DNA of 64,000 bases from Gammaproteobacteria bacterium (GTDB taxonomy: Bacteria; Pseudomonadota; Gammaproteobacteria; Pseudomonadales; Azotimanducaceae), in the NCBI GenBank assembly GCA_026706935.1, contig JAPOXV010000019.1, positions 62,001 to 126,000 on the forward strand, written 5' to 3'. This document shows positions 8,686-17,080 of the stretch, in pieces (position 1 is the first letter of the stretch; each line of letters opens with the position of its first letter). The notes under the pieces are model-generated. The model was not told where the DNA came from and did not search any database. It saw only the letters and a program-made list of their open reading frames with translations. The translations under genes and the position numbers were made by a program.

Positions 8686-9936
8686 TCATCTTCCTTTACC
8701 AACGGCGAGAGCAATAACCATTTGTCGATGCTCAAATGCCGGCGCGTATTGGCTAATCTGAGCTGCCGTCATATCCACATCCGCACAAATCATTCGCCAG
8801 CTGTCTCTAATCGTGGTCGCCATATCTAATACCATCGACGCAGCCTCACTTTCGTCGATCTCGAACAGAAATGACGCTTCGATTAGAGCCTCTATAGATG
8901 GTTCGAAACCACTCAACTCGCTGATACCCGTCTTGAGCAAGGCTTGCCGGAACGGTTGAGGATTTATGTCAAATGCAGGTGATAGCATCCACTGTGAACC
9001 TCCCGCATGAAGGTAGCCGTGGTTTTTCAAATGATCATCTGTATTCGACACGAGGATCGTAAACAAAATCCGCTTGTAGAGCTCACGGATCTCGTAGAGT
9101 GCTTGATCACCATCACCGCAATTGCCTCGCATAACTTCAACTAAATCCGTGTAGTACGCGGGTGCGTCAGACGATCGTTTGTTTAGAAAACTCCGCGCTG
9201 AAATGTAATGGTGTCGACGTTGACCCGTTCTGTCAAAACGGCGAATGATCGCTACCGGGTGCGGTGAATCATCGAGTTCGAGCCATGCAGGAGAAGCGCG
9301 AATCCCGACCTCAGCGGCGAGACGTAGCGTAGCGACCTCCATTCGTTCGACTGGCATGGTGTCATACTCAGAGGTGTACTTCGCGATTGCCAGCCCATCG
9401 TCGATATCAACAACCGATTTCGGTCTCGCTCCACCTAGACTATCGCCTGTACCACGCAAGGCTCGCGCAATCTCAACGAGATTCCCTTCCCCGACCTCGT
9501 AGCGAGCGTTGAGTTTCCTCAGATCACTTAAAGTGGACATTCGGGGAAGCGGAGGTACATCCGTTGATTGGATCTCCCCTTGTTCATCCATAAAGCGTAA
9601 CGCACCTACTCTCGAAATGTCACTGACAGCGAGTAGCATCTCGATTTCGCTTACGTCCCTGCCTAAACGGGTCCGTATCACACTCCGACCCCAACTATCG
9701 GGCGCCGTGTCGGCGATCGGGTCAGGCAGAGCGTGAAGATCCGAACCAGAGAAATGGTCCCAACCGGACCGAAGTGGCATCGCCGGCGATATCGCGAACG
9801 CGATTGGATTTTCCAACCATTCTTCGTGGTAACGAAAAGCCGAATGTTGGCGGTCTCCGACGGCTTCGAAGATCAATTCGCCGACCAGGTGTAGGTCGTT
9901 ACCTAAAAGAACAGTGATTCTTCTACGTTGATCCAT
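8686..9936 (-). CDS. hipA: HipA-like serine/threonine kinase toxin
   Basis: Type II toxin of the HipBA module; E. coli HipA phosphorylates glutamyl-tRNA synthetase and causes growth arrest. The 416-residue protein has the HipA N-terminal subdomain (VGELIFEAVGDRQHSAF, YHEEWLENPIAFAIS), a RGTGDSLGGARPK nucleotide loop, the catalytic-loop motif NTDDHLKNHGYL (about residues 297-308) and the metal-binding AFDINP. All expected catalytic residues are present, so it looks intact. Its ATG overlaps the hipB stop by one base, giving the usual antitoxin-first translational coupling. Confidence 0.93.
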   Translation of the reverse strand: MDQRRRITVLLGNDLHLVGELIFEAVGDRQHSAFRYHEEWLENPIAFAISPAMPLRSGWDHFSGSDLHALPDPIADTAPDSWGRSVIRTRLGRDVSEIEMLLAVSDISRVGALRFMDEQGEIQSTDVPPLPRMSTLSDLRKLNARYEVGEGNLVEIARALRGTGDSLGGARPKSVVDIDDGLAIAKYTSEYDTMPVERMEVATLRLAAEVGIRASPAWLELDDSPHPVAIIRRFDRTGQRRHHYISARSFLNKRSSDAPAYYTDLVEVMRGNCGDGDQALYEIRELYKRILFTILVSNTDDHLKNHGYLHAGGSQWMLSPAFDINPQPFRQALLKTGISELSGFEPSIEALIEASFLFEIDESEAASMVLDMATTIRDSWRMICADVDMTAAQISQYAPAFEHRQMVIALAVGKGR

Positions 9937-10289
9937 TAATACGCGATTGGTTCTCGCGATGAAGCGTCATCGTTTTCTTCGACACGCTTAACTCCTCTCG
10001 ATCTAACGCGTTGTGGAAGACGAAGAGAATCTGCAGCCACGCCAATTTCATCCGTCGTTGGCTCTAGAACTCTTTCGAATTTGTCAAGACTGTTTAGACA
10101 TAGAAACGCCATAGCTATGTTGCCGATCGCAACGCCTGGATCGCCACGCTCGATACGCTGAACGGTTCCAAGCGAAACCCCCATCAATCGTGCCATATCC
10201 TGCTGTGATAGGCGGCGGCGTAATCGTGCCGTTCGTATCGAACCGCACAATCGGTCGACCGCTCTACTTGCGCCTGGAGTTAGTTTCAT
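9936..10289 (-). CDS. hipB: HipB-like antitoxin, XRE-family repressor
   Basis: DNA-binding antitoxin of the hipBA pair, 117 residues. A helix-turn-helix of the XRE/Cro type covers LSQQDMARLMGVSLGTVQRI, followed by the dimer helices (IAMAFLCLNSLDKFERVLEP). The C-terminal tail (RGVKRVEENDD) is polar and probably disordered, as in HipB proteins degraded by Lon. I start at ATG 10289; a TTG one codon earlier is possible. An inverted repeat 12 bases upstream is the likely autoregulatory operator. Confidence 0.9.
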   Translation of the reverse strand: MKLTPGASRAVDRLCGSIRTARLRRRLSQQDMARLMGVSLGTVQRIERGDPGVAIGNIAMAFLCLNSLDKFERVLEPTTDEIGVAADSLRLPQRVRSRGVKRVEENDDASSREPIAY

Positions 10290-10300
10290 CAAACGACTTA

Positions 10301-10313
10301 TAGGTTATACCTA
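10301..10313. promoter_or_regulatory. Putative HipB operator, perfect inverted repeat
   Basis: TAGGT-TAT-ACCTA, two perfect 5-base arms around a 3-base spacer, sits 12 bases upstream of the hipB start in a very AT-rich stretch. HipB proteins bind short palindromes overlapping their own promoter, so this is the natural candidate. Not tested. Confidence 0.55.
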
Positions 10314-10336
10314 ATATTTTATGTAATAACTATTTT

Positions 10337-10358
10337 AATACACTATATATTATGTATT
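10337..10358. promoter_or_regulatory. Second AT-rich inverted repeat upstream of hipBA
   Basis: AATACA and TGTATT are perfect 6-base arms separated by 10 AT-only or nearly AT-only bases. It may be a second operator or promoter element; in AT-rich DNA such repeats also arise by chance. Confidence 0.3.
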
Positions 10359-10497
10359 AAATGTTGTTTACGACTGCGACATTGATTTGGACTTGGTCGA
10401 GTGTGCGGTCTAAATCGCCATGTTCGGCAGAAAACCATACTCAGAAAATTGGATTCAAGCAAAACTATCTGCGCTAACCGCCGGTCGCACGACTCTA

Positions 10498-11121
10498 TTA
10501 AAGAATGAGCGATATTTCTCGTATGTAGGCACCCATCTGCTGAATGGTGGGATGTCCTGATGAGAAACGATCCATACCGTGAACGCCTCCATGCTTGCTT
10601 ATGAGCTCCCACGTGTATTTCGAGGTGTCGTAACCAAGCCTAATAATGAGTCGACACGACTCACTTGAAGATGATTCGAGATACCCGTTTTCCCAAGAAA
10701 CGATAGTGCCGCCGTAGTCCCAATCAAATCCAGTCAATCGGAACGGTTTTCGGTTATGTGCTTCTATCGTCTGTAGGTCCGCACCGAGTTTTAACCCACT
10801 AGGAAGTTTCCAAGAACTTTGACGCCCCTGTATGCGAACTTTGCGTAGTGATTGCTGCGTTTGAGGTTCATGCCAGAAAATCTCGACCTCGTCGTCCGAG
10901 CCTGGAAATATCAGAAGCCCAGGTTTGTAGAAACCTTCATCTTCGTGAATTTCCGCTTCAACTACGTTGTTTATGCCGAACGCCTGTATTAGCGACTCGA
11001 ACGACGTGTTGGAATTGAATATGGATCCACATTCAAGGACTCGATGGTTCTGGGATGCGTGAGGAAGGACAACCGATATTAGGATGATTAGGGCGACAAC
11101 AAGCGTCTTAATGGCTTTCAT
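10498..11121 (-). CDS. Secreted protein of unknown function
   Basis: A 207-residue protein beginning with a signal peptide (MKAIKTLVVALIILISVVLP then HASQN), so predicted to be periplasmic or secreted. The mature part has a phrase seen in small secreted bacterial proteins: a short helix NRKPFRLTGFDWDYGGTI followed by SWENGYLE, suggesting a compact beta-rich domain. The start was chosen at the signal peptide; an upstream in-frame extension of 22 residues has no signal character. It lies downstream of nothing obvious and converges on the AT-rich hipB upstream region. No function assigned. Confidence 0.65.
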   Translation of the reverse strand: MKAIKTLVVALIILISVVLPHASQNHRVLECGSIFNSNTSFESLIQAFGINNVVEAEIHEDEGFYKPGLLIFPGSDDEVEIFWHEPQTQQSLRKVRIQGRQSSWKLPSGLKLGADLQTIEAHNRKPFRLTGFDWDYGGTIVSWENGYLESSSSESCRLIIRLGYDTSKYTWELISKHGGVHGMDRFSSGHPTIQQMGAYIREISLIL

Positions 11122-11323
11122 ACGCGAATCAAGGGAACATGCATTTCTGTGAGACAGCTTTCTGCCTGACTCATTTCGCGAGCACACCGAATTCTGACGT
11201 ATGAAAAACAGGATTTTTAATGTTCGGCCTCATAACTCAATTGAGCGACATTCTTAAAATCATGCGTGCCTAAAACATGTCCAGTTATGTCCAGGCTACT
11301 GGAATCTGAGGTTAGCGACTGAC

Positions 11324-12532
11324 GTGAAAGACAGCGAAACCCTATTGGTTTGGGGAGAAACGGAAGTTGGATGGGACGCAAACGTTCCGATCAACGAGAC
11401 TCTCGACGAAAACGGTAATGTCCCGGATGCCAAACGTGGATTTGGCATAGCCGATCCGCGTGCACCCAAAGCTCGCGTGTATGACGATCCATCTGTCGAA
11501 GAATTGCGTGAAAAGCTGCGCACTCACAACGGTTATCACGAACTGGATATCTGCGATCCCGATGAACTAGAGCGCGCAGCAACGATTTTCTGGCGGGACG
11601 GATTCGTTGTGGTCCGGGACCTCCTAAACGAAGAGAACCTTGCGAAATTCCGTGAAGGCAGTAGTCGCGTTCTACGCGAAATTCTGCGACCTGATGGCGA
11701 CGACGGACGCAAGTACATCACGGAATCCAATCGACTGCCACATCGATACAGCTACGGAACGACCTCGTCGTCTCGACAGCTGTTGCACGATGAAGCTTGG
11801 GCGTCGATGGTCGACCTCGATACCACTACACCACTTCTCACGAAACTCTTCGGCGGACCTGATTACGTCGTTGTCGGTGCGGGCGGTGATCTCTGTCTAC
11901 CCGGCGCCGTCGAATATCAACACCTGCATTCTGACGTATACGAGCGTTTTAACCTACCTGAAAGCCGTATCGCTCAAGCCGAAGCGCTTGGTATCGAGAT
12001 TCGTCGAGATGAAAAGACGGGCGAGATCGAAGATCGAACGAAACGACTCATCTGTGATCGAACACCCGCGATCATCACAATCAACTTCGTCATGAGCGAC
12101 TTAACTTGGGAAAACGGACCCATCCGTCAGATCCCAGGTACCCACATGGCGGCACGTCATCCGCCACCGCCTACGGAAGAACCCGAATGGATGCGTATGT
12201 GTACGCTGGTTGGCGCTAAGGCTGGCGCAGGCGTATTCCGCGACAATCGTGCCTGGCACGGTGCGACACCGAATCTAAGTCGTGAAATACGTTCTCTACC
12301 GAATGTCGAATACGGCGCACCTTGGATCGCGGGACCACATCACGGTAAAACGATGCCCTACAAGGTTTGGGAAACGTTGAGCGACCACGGCAAGCACATT
12401 TGTCGTTTTGTCCACGAAGAACCTGGTGTTTGGCCAGCGGGTGCTGGTCTCAATCACAGCCTTGGGCATGTACGTAAGGAAGCTAAAGAGATGCTGACTT
12501 CACCGCCTGATCACTACAGGCATCTCGTTTAA
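11324..12532 (+). CDS. Phytanoyl-CoA dioxygenase-family Fe/2OG oxygenase
   Basis: A 402-residue PhyH-type enzyme. The facial triad looks complete: H-x-D as HLHSDVYERF near residues 203-205 and the distal histidine in RAWHGATPN near residue 312, followed by the arginine in SREIRS. The beta-helix strands IITINFVMSDLTWENGPIRQ and IPGTHMA flank it. An extra N-terminal domain of about 80 residues precedes the usual fold. Start is GTG. Substrate unknown; it is not adjacent to a recognisable pathway. Unlike the minus-strand PhyH paralogue near 5 kb it retains the metal-binding aspartate, so it is expected to be an active hydroxylase. Confidence 0.85.
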   Translation: MKDSETLLVWGETEVGWDANVPINETLDENGNVPDAKRGFGIADPRAPKARVYDDPSVEELREKLRTHNGYHELDICDPDELERAATIFWRDGFVVVRDLLNEENLAKFREGSSRVLREILRPDGDDGRKYITESNRLPHRYSYGTTSSSRQLLHDEAWASMVDLDTTTPLLTKLFGGPDYVVVGAGGDLCLPGAVEYQHLHSDVYERFNLPESRIAQAEALGIEIRRDEKTGEIEDRTKRLICDRTPAIITINFVMSDLTWENGPIRQIPGTHMAARHPPPPTEEPEWMRMCTLVGAKAGAGVFRDNRAWHGATPNLSREIRSLPNVEYGAPWIAGPHHGKTMPYKVWETLSDHGKHICRFVHEEPGVWPAGAGLNHSLGHVRKEAKEMLTSPPDHYRHLV

Positions 12533-13320
12533 AGCTGAGACTAGCGTACTAGCGACCCAACGACCGAATCGTTGTTGAAATGAGCTCTAGTTTGGTCCCA
12601 CGAACGCGTTCTTGACACCGAACCCAAAGTTCTAGACAACATGGTGCTTCGCGATTAAATAGATCCTACTCTTCTCGGTCCGTAGAAAGCACATTCTCGA
12701 ATCCGAAATGCCAATCGACGATGGGAAATCAGTAACCGAATTGGCTACAAACATCTCCTTCGCCAACATATTCGCTCAGGATCGAGTAGTCTCACGACTC
12801 CCCGCGAATACGATCCGTTACGATATTCCTGCGAGCAGCAAGCATTGTCGCGTGACTTCGACCTCGCACAGGTCAATTAGGGCAACCATTCTGACTCTTT
12901 CACTACACGACAAAATATAAACGCCAACGTGCTTTAGTGCTCGCCGCAATAGTAGCCACCGTGTTTGCAAGGATCAAAATTGACCAGCATTGTGGGCGAT
13001 CTCAATCGGTAAACCTACTGGGTCGCAAACGCAAATTTCGCCACCTTCGTCCCCATCGGAATTACAAACGTCAGGTCGACAATCGAGACTCCTCGTTGTT
13101 TATCTCTCATTCAGTGCTCGAACGGTTCGGTTCTATCGCTAACTATCGACTGAACAAATAGGGGAGTAAGGATGTCGCCAAGCAAACACCGCGAGATTCT
13201 GTTATGATTAAATTGTGTGGACGAAGTAAAACGTCCCGTGTAGTTAACGGCGGCCCGATAGACGTTCCGCTCCCTCGTCGTAAGAAAGCGAGGTGGCCAA
13301 AGTCTTGAGTGTCGCCTTTT
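12533..13320. other. Gene-free stretch between dioxygenase and membrane-protein genes
   Basis: About 790 bases with only short open frames lacking ribosome-binding sites or recognisable protein sequence. The last 110 bases contain a possible small RNA (separate entry). Nothing else is supportable. Confidence 0.6.
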
Positions 13321-13322
13321 TT
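13214..13322 (+). ncRNA. Candidate small RNA (weak)
   Basis: A TATGAT -10-like hexamer at 13203-13208 precedes about 110 bases that can form two short hairpins (GGACG/CGTCC at 13219-13236 and CCTCG/CGAGG at 13273-13293) and end in six T residues at 13317-13322. No good -35 is seen, no hairpin immediately abuts the T tract, and it matches no RNA family that I recognise. Confidence 0.2.
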
Positions 13323-14340
13323 ATTTCCTCGATCGCCGCTTAGTAGGACCTATGTACTTCTTAGGGTCCTTTACAAATTTCAGATACACTCGAAATACAC
13401 GCCGCTCGAGGTCTTCCCAAGTCTTATTGGAGAGTTTTTCAGGGTACGATTTTCGATCCGAAGAAACGCTGTGGTTTGGGTCCAACGTGTCGATCATGGC
13501 ATGAACAATGATCCCATAGCTGAGTAACCGCTGTCTCTCCCGAGTGTGCTCCATTCTTCCAAGCATTCGTTCCAACGGAAGGAACCATTCTTGCAGTTCC
13601 GCATCCTTTTCGAGACGACGCACAAAGTCAATATACCGGATTATTTCCATACGTCCTTCAGTTTGAGTAAGTGCGAGCTCCGCGACTGCGCGTTGTGATG
13701 ACCGCTGCACAATGCGGATTTGACCCCACTCTAAGCAGTCTACAAATGCTACTAGCTGCTTACCTCGTCTGTCCCTTACAGGCGAAACGGTTTGACCACT
13801 AATTCGGAATAGTTCAAGACTTGCCCAGAACTTCGCCACAAGATACATAACGTCAATCAAATCGCGGTTGCGTTGCTGCAATGTGTGTAGATTGCGCAAT
13901 GATCTAAAGTCGTCCATCGCAAGTGAACGCAACTTTCCTACCAACTCATCCGCCGCCTTCAATACGGGATCAAGATGCTCATCGACGAATTTCCGTGCGG
14001 TTTGTCGTCGGTCCGAACCGCGCCGAACGACCTGGTAACCGATATCGAGTAGCTTGACAAGCAATGCACCGAGAAATCCAGCACCGAACAGCCGCAAAAT
14101 CTCAAATTCGTTTGAGGCGGTCTGTGTAACGGTTTCCGAAGATCCGTGAGCAACTGCCGTCGTTATCACGACTAACCATACGATGTAGGACTTCCATACG
14201 ATAGATGCGTGATCTATCTGCGATATGCATTTGGAGACGCGCTTCACTTCAGACGTGGATATCTCCACCTTGTAAATACTCAAATGTTCGACTCGACTCA
14301 CGATCAAAGTAAAGTGCTGTGGATTCTTTACGTAGAGCAA
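13321..14340 (-). CDS. Membrane-anchored protein of unknown function
   Basis: Not recognised. The reading frame has a hydrophobic segment (SYIVWLVVITTAVAH, possibly a signal peptide), then LRLFGAGFLGALLVKLLDIG as a second membrane helix. A long helical cytoplasmic-type domain rich in charged residues follows (ARKFVDEHLDPVLKAADEL, LVGKLRSLAMDDFRSL, RRLEKDAELQEWFLPLERML). No catalytic motif is visible. The annotated 5' end uses TTG, and several GTG codons within the first 60 codons are equally plausible starts, so the N-terminus is uncertain. It is flanked by an orphan antitoxin gene and a gene-free region. Confidence 0.6.
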   Translation of the reverse strand: MLYVKNPQHFTLIVSRVEHLSIYKVEISTSEVKRVSKCISQIDHASIVWKSYIVWLVVITTAVAHGSSETVTQTASNEFEILRLFGAGFLGALLVKLLDIGYQVVRRGSDRRQTARKFVDEHLDPVLKAADELVGKLRSLAMDDFRSLRNLHTLQQRNRDLIDVMYLVAKFWASLELFRISGQTVSPVRDRRGKQLVAFVDCLEWGQIRIVQRSSQRAVAELALTQTEGRMEIIRYIDFVRRLEKDAELQEWFLPLERMLGRMEHTRERQRLLSYGIIVHAMIDTLDPNHSVSSDRKSYPEKLSNKTWEDLERRVFRVYLKFVKDPKKYIGPTKRRSRK

Positions 14341-14503
14341 AGGAATCCTACCAAGCGAATGGCCTCATCGCAGATGCGATTTTCGACACGTTGCCGCGAA
14401 ATCAAACTCCCCGGCGACTTCTAACGAATAACTTCAATTCTTCCTGCGATTGGTTGAAATGTCTTCACAATTCAGTCCTTACTAACCGTAGCTGGGACTG
14501 GTA

Positions 14504-14743
14504 TTGAATTCAGAAACCACGATCAGCCTAACGAGATTTCGGAGAGAGATTCATTCTCTTCTCGACAATCTCCCTCCTGACGGGCTGATAATTACGAAAC
14601 GCGGTCGTCCTGTCGCGCAAATCGTGCCATGTCCCATGAAGCCTGAAGAAATGATCGGATACCTGAAAGACAAATTCGAAATTCATGGCGATATTTACTC
14701 AACGGGCATAACCTGGGAAGCAACCAAGGATCCAAACGAATAA
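14504..14743 (+). CDS. Phd/YefM-type antitoxin without visible toxin
   Basis: A 79-residue type II antitoxin: the N-terminal Phd fold shows as LTRFRREIHSLLDNLPPDGL followed by IITKRGRPVAQIVP, the conserved DNA-binding/dimer strand. The C-terminal toxin-binding tail ends GDIYSTGITWEA, the pattern of antitoxins paired with PIN (VapC-like) toxins. Start is TTG. No intact toxin gene follows; the next 130 bases have only scattered matches to a PIN protein in shifting frames, so the toxin seems lost. Expected role, if expressed: transcriptional repressor and neutraliser of a related toxin. Confidence 0.7.
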   Translation: MNSETTISLTRFRREIHSLLDNLPPDGLIITKRGRPVAQIVPCPMKPEEMIGYLKDKFEIHGDIYSTGITWEATKDPNE

Positions 14744-14873
14744 CGCCAATCGACACTCGCGTACTTGGCATCAGAAATATCCTCGAAAGAACGTCTTTCC
14801 GATGTCCAAGTTGATCGAGGCGAATTTCGTCGTGGTTGGTAACTTAAAAAGCTAGACTGGATTAAAGACTCTC

Positions 14874-15956
14874 TTGACCACTCACGTCGAATTCAGGAAC
14901 GTCGCAAAGTCGTTTGACGGTCACACGAATGTTGTCGAGGACATCAATCTTGAGATTCCGCGCGGCGAGTTTCTGACGTTACTCGGACCGTCTGGGTCAG
15001 GAAAGACCACGTGTCTGATGATGCTCGCAGGATTCGAATCGCCTACCGCAGGAGAGATTCTTGTCGACGGCAAATCCGTCCAAGACGTACCTGCCCATCG
15101 ACGGGCGTTTGGCATCGTGTTCCAAAGTTATGCGCTTTTCCCGCACATGAGCGTCGCGAAGAACCTTGCTTTTCCGCTTGAAGTACGGGGTATCGAAACG
15201 GCCAGACGCAACGAACTCGTCGATCGAGCGCTGAAATTAGTCCAACTAGAAGGATTCGGATCGCGAAAACCCAATCAACTTTCGGGTGGTCAACAACAAC
15301 GGGTCGCGATTGCGAGAGCGCTGGTATACGAACCTGAACTCGTCCTAATGGATGAGCCACTCGGCGCACTCGACCGGCAACTACGCGAAGAGATGCAGTA
15401 CGAAATCCGTCGAATCCAAGAGGAAGTCGGGGTCACCATGATCTACGTGACACACGATCAAGGCGAAGCGATGGTTCTATCTGACCGGATCGCTGTTTTT
15501 GAAGCGGGACGGATCAAGCAACTCGCGGCGCCGATTACCCTCTATGAAGAACCGGACGATCCATTCGTCGCTAGTTTCATCGGGGAAAACAACCGACTAT
15601 TTGGTACGGTAACCCAAGTCGGCGAAGCGCTGTGTACGGTTGATGTGGACGGACATACGATTCAAGCCGCGCAAGTGGCAGAAGACACATCACCTGGCGA
15701 CAAGGTCGTTGTTGTCATACGACCAGAACGCGTATCCATTCTGCAATCGGATCACAGCTTGAGCAATTCGCAGGAAGCCACGGTTCTTAGTATCACATTC
15801 GTCGGCGATCACTTAAGAGTCCAACTGGACACATGTGGAAATCCCGATTTCATCGCCAAGATACCGAATATTGCGGGGCACGGTAGTGTCTTAAAAGGCG
15901 ACAAGGTCAATATTGGATGGGCAACGCTGGACTGTCGCGCTCTACCGATACTTTAA
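14874..15956 (+). CDS. potA: Polyamine-type ABC transporter ATP-binding protein
   Basis: ATPase of a spermidine/putrescine-type (PotABCD-like) importer, 360 residues. Walker A is GPSGSGKTT (38-46), the Q-loop is in VFQSYALFPHMSV, the signature is LSGGQQQR, Walker B is LVLMDEPLGALD and the switch histidine lies in VTHDQGEA. After about residue 240 comes the TOBE-type regulatory domain (GENNRLFGTVTQVG, VVIRPERVSI). Start is TTG. It is the first gene of a four-gene operon: ATPase, binding protein, two permeases. Specificity for polyamines rather than another small cation or amino acid is inferred from the family only. Confidence 0.88.
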   Translation: MTTHVEFRNVAKSFDGHTNVVEDINLEIPRGEFLTLLGPSGSGKTTCLMMLAGFESPTAGEILVDGKSVQDVPAHRRAFGIVFQSYALFPHMSVAKNLAFPLEVRGIETARRNELVDRALKLVQLEGFGSRKPNQLSGGQQQRVAIARALVYEPELVLMDEPLGALDRQLREEMQYEIRRIQEEVGVTMIYVTHDQGEAMVLSDRIAVFEAGRIKQLAAPITLYEEPDDPFVASFIGENNRLFGTVTQVGEALCTVDVDGHTIQAAQVAEDTSPGDKVVVVIRPERVSILQSDHSLSNSQEATVLSITFVGDHLRVQLDTCGNPDFIAKIPNIAGHGSVLKGDKVNIGWATLDCRALPIL

Positions 15957-15974
15957 ACGAGGAGATTCAAAATC

Positions 15975-17060
15975 GTGCAAAACCACTTGCCTACTGCGCT
16001 TTGTGTAAGCGCGATGTTGCTTGGTAGCGCAGCAGTTGCTGAGGAATCCGTAACAGTCGTTAGTTTTGGCGGGTCCTATGCCAAGGCGTGCGTCGAGGGT
16101 TATCACAAGGCGTTTGAGGAAGAGACCGGCATCAAGGTCAATCTCGAGGACTACAACGGTGAGTTGTCCCAACTTCGAGCTCAAGTTGAGGCTGGTGCGG
16201 TTACTTGGGACGTCATCGACGCCGAAGGACCTCAACTCGCTATTGCATGCGACGAAGGGCTGATCGAAACGATCGATCACTTGAATCTGCCTCCTAGTCC
16301 CGATGGCGTTCCCGCTGAAGAAGACTTCGCACCCGGTACCTTGACCGAGTGCGGCGTCGGCAAGGTGTACTACGCGACGATGGTCGCCTACCATCCGGCG
16401 GCGTTCCCTGAAGACAAGCAACCGACCAAAGTTGAGGATTTCTTCGATCTTGAGAACTTCCCAGGCCGGCGGGGCGTACATCGCAGTCCACAGGCGGTAC
16501 TAGAAATATCGTTAATGGCGAGCGGCGTTGCGCCTGAGGACGTCTACGACGTCTTAGATACTGAAGAAGGCATCGAACGCGCATTCGGGATGCTTGAACG
16601 CATCAAGGATGAAATCGTCTGGTGGGAAGCGGGTGCACAGCCGCCGCAGATGCTCGCCGATCGAGAGGTGAGCATGACGATTGCCTGGAATGGACGAATC
16701 TTCAATGCACAGATGCTTGAGAATCAACCGTTCAAGATTCTTTGGGACGGACGCACCATCGACTCGGGCGGCATGGTTATCGCAGCTGACGCACCGAATC
16801 TGGAAAACGCGCGTAAATTTGTCGAATTCAGCGCGCGTGCAGAGTCCGAAGCGGGTGTTGCATCGTATATCGCGTACTCACCCGTTCGTAAATCTGGATA
16901 CGACTTGGTCGGCAACCATGCGATCACGGGTAAACCGATGAAGCCTCATCTGCCTACTAACCCGGACCACGGTGGACGTCAGCTTACGCTGAGTACGGAG
17001 TTCTGGCTTGACCGAAGAGACGAGCTGGTTGAGCGACTAGCTGCGTGGTTGAATCGTTGA
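15975..17060 (+). CDS. Polyamine-type periplasmic substrate-binding protein
   Basis: PotD/PotF-like binding protein of 361 residues. An N-terminal signal (LPTALCVSAMLLGSAAVA, cleavage near AEE) is followed by the family opening VTVVSFGGSYAKACVEGYHK and later TWDVIDAEGPQLAIACDEGL. The tail GRQLTLSTEFWLDRRDELVE is typical of these proteins. It starts at GTG with an AGGAG about 10 bases upstream and follows the ATPase gene by 18 bases. The ligand could be spermidine, putrescine or a related compound; the sequence does not decide. Confidence 0.85.
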   Translation: MQNHLPTALCVSAMLLGSAAVAEESVTVVSFGGSYAKACVEGYHKAFEEETGIKVNLEDYNGELSQLRAQVEAGAVTWDVIDAEGPQLAIACDEGLIETIDHLNLPPSPDGVPAEEDFAPGTLTECGVGKVYYATMVAYHPAAFPEDKQPTKVEDFFDLENFPGRRGVHRSPQAVLEISLMASGVAPEDVYDVLDTEEGIERAFGMLERIKDEIVWWEAGAQPPQMLADREVSMTIAWNGRIFNAQMLENQPFKILWDGRTIDSGGMVIAADAPNLENARKFVEFSARAESEAGVASYIAYSPVRKSGYDLVGNHAITGKPMKPHLPTNPDHGGRQLTLSTEFWLDRRDELVERLAAWLNR

Positions 17061-17080
17061 TACCAACGTAATCGCACCAT

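Noticed and set aside
12990-13090. Minus-strand reading GGEICVCDPVGLPIEI resembling the C-terminus of a glyoxalase/VOC protein
   Set aside because: Only about 25 residues match the pattern, an in-frame stop lies just upstream and no start is available; chance cannot be excluded.
12708-13161. Two short plus-strand open frames as genes
   Set aside because: No ribosome-binding sites, no recognisable composition or motif, and both are short enough to occur by chance.
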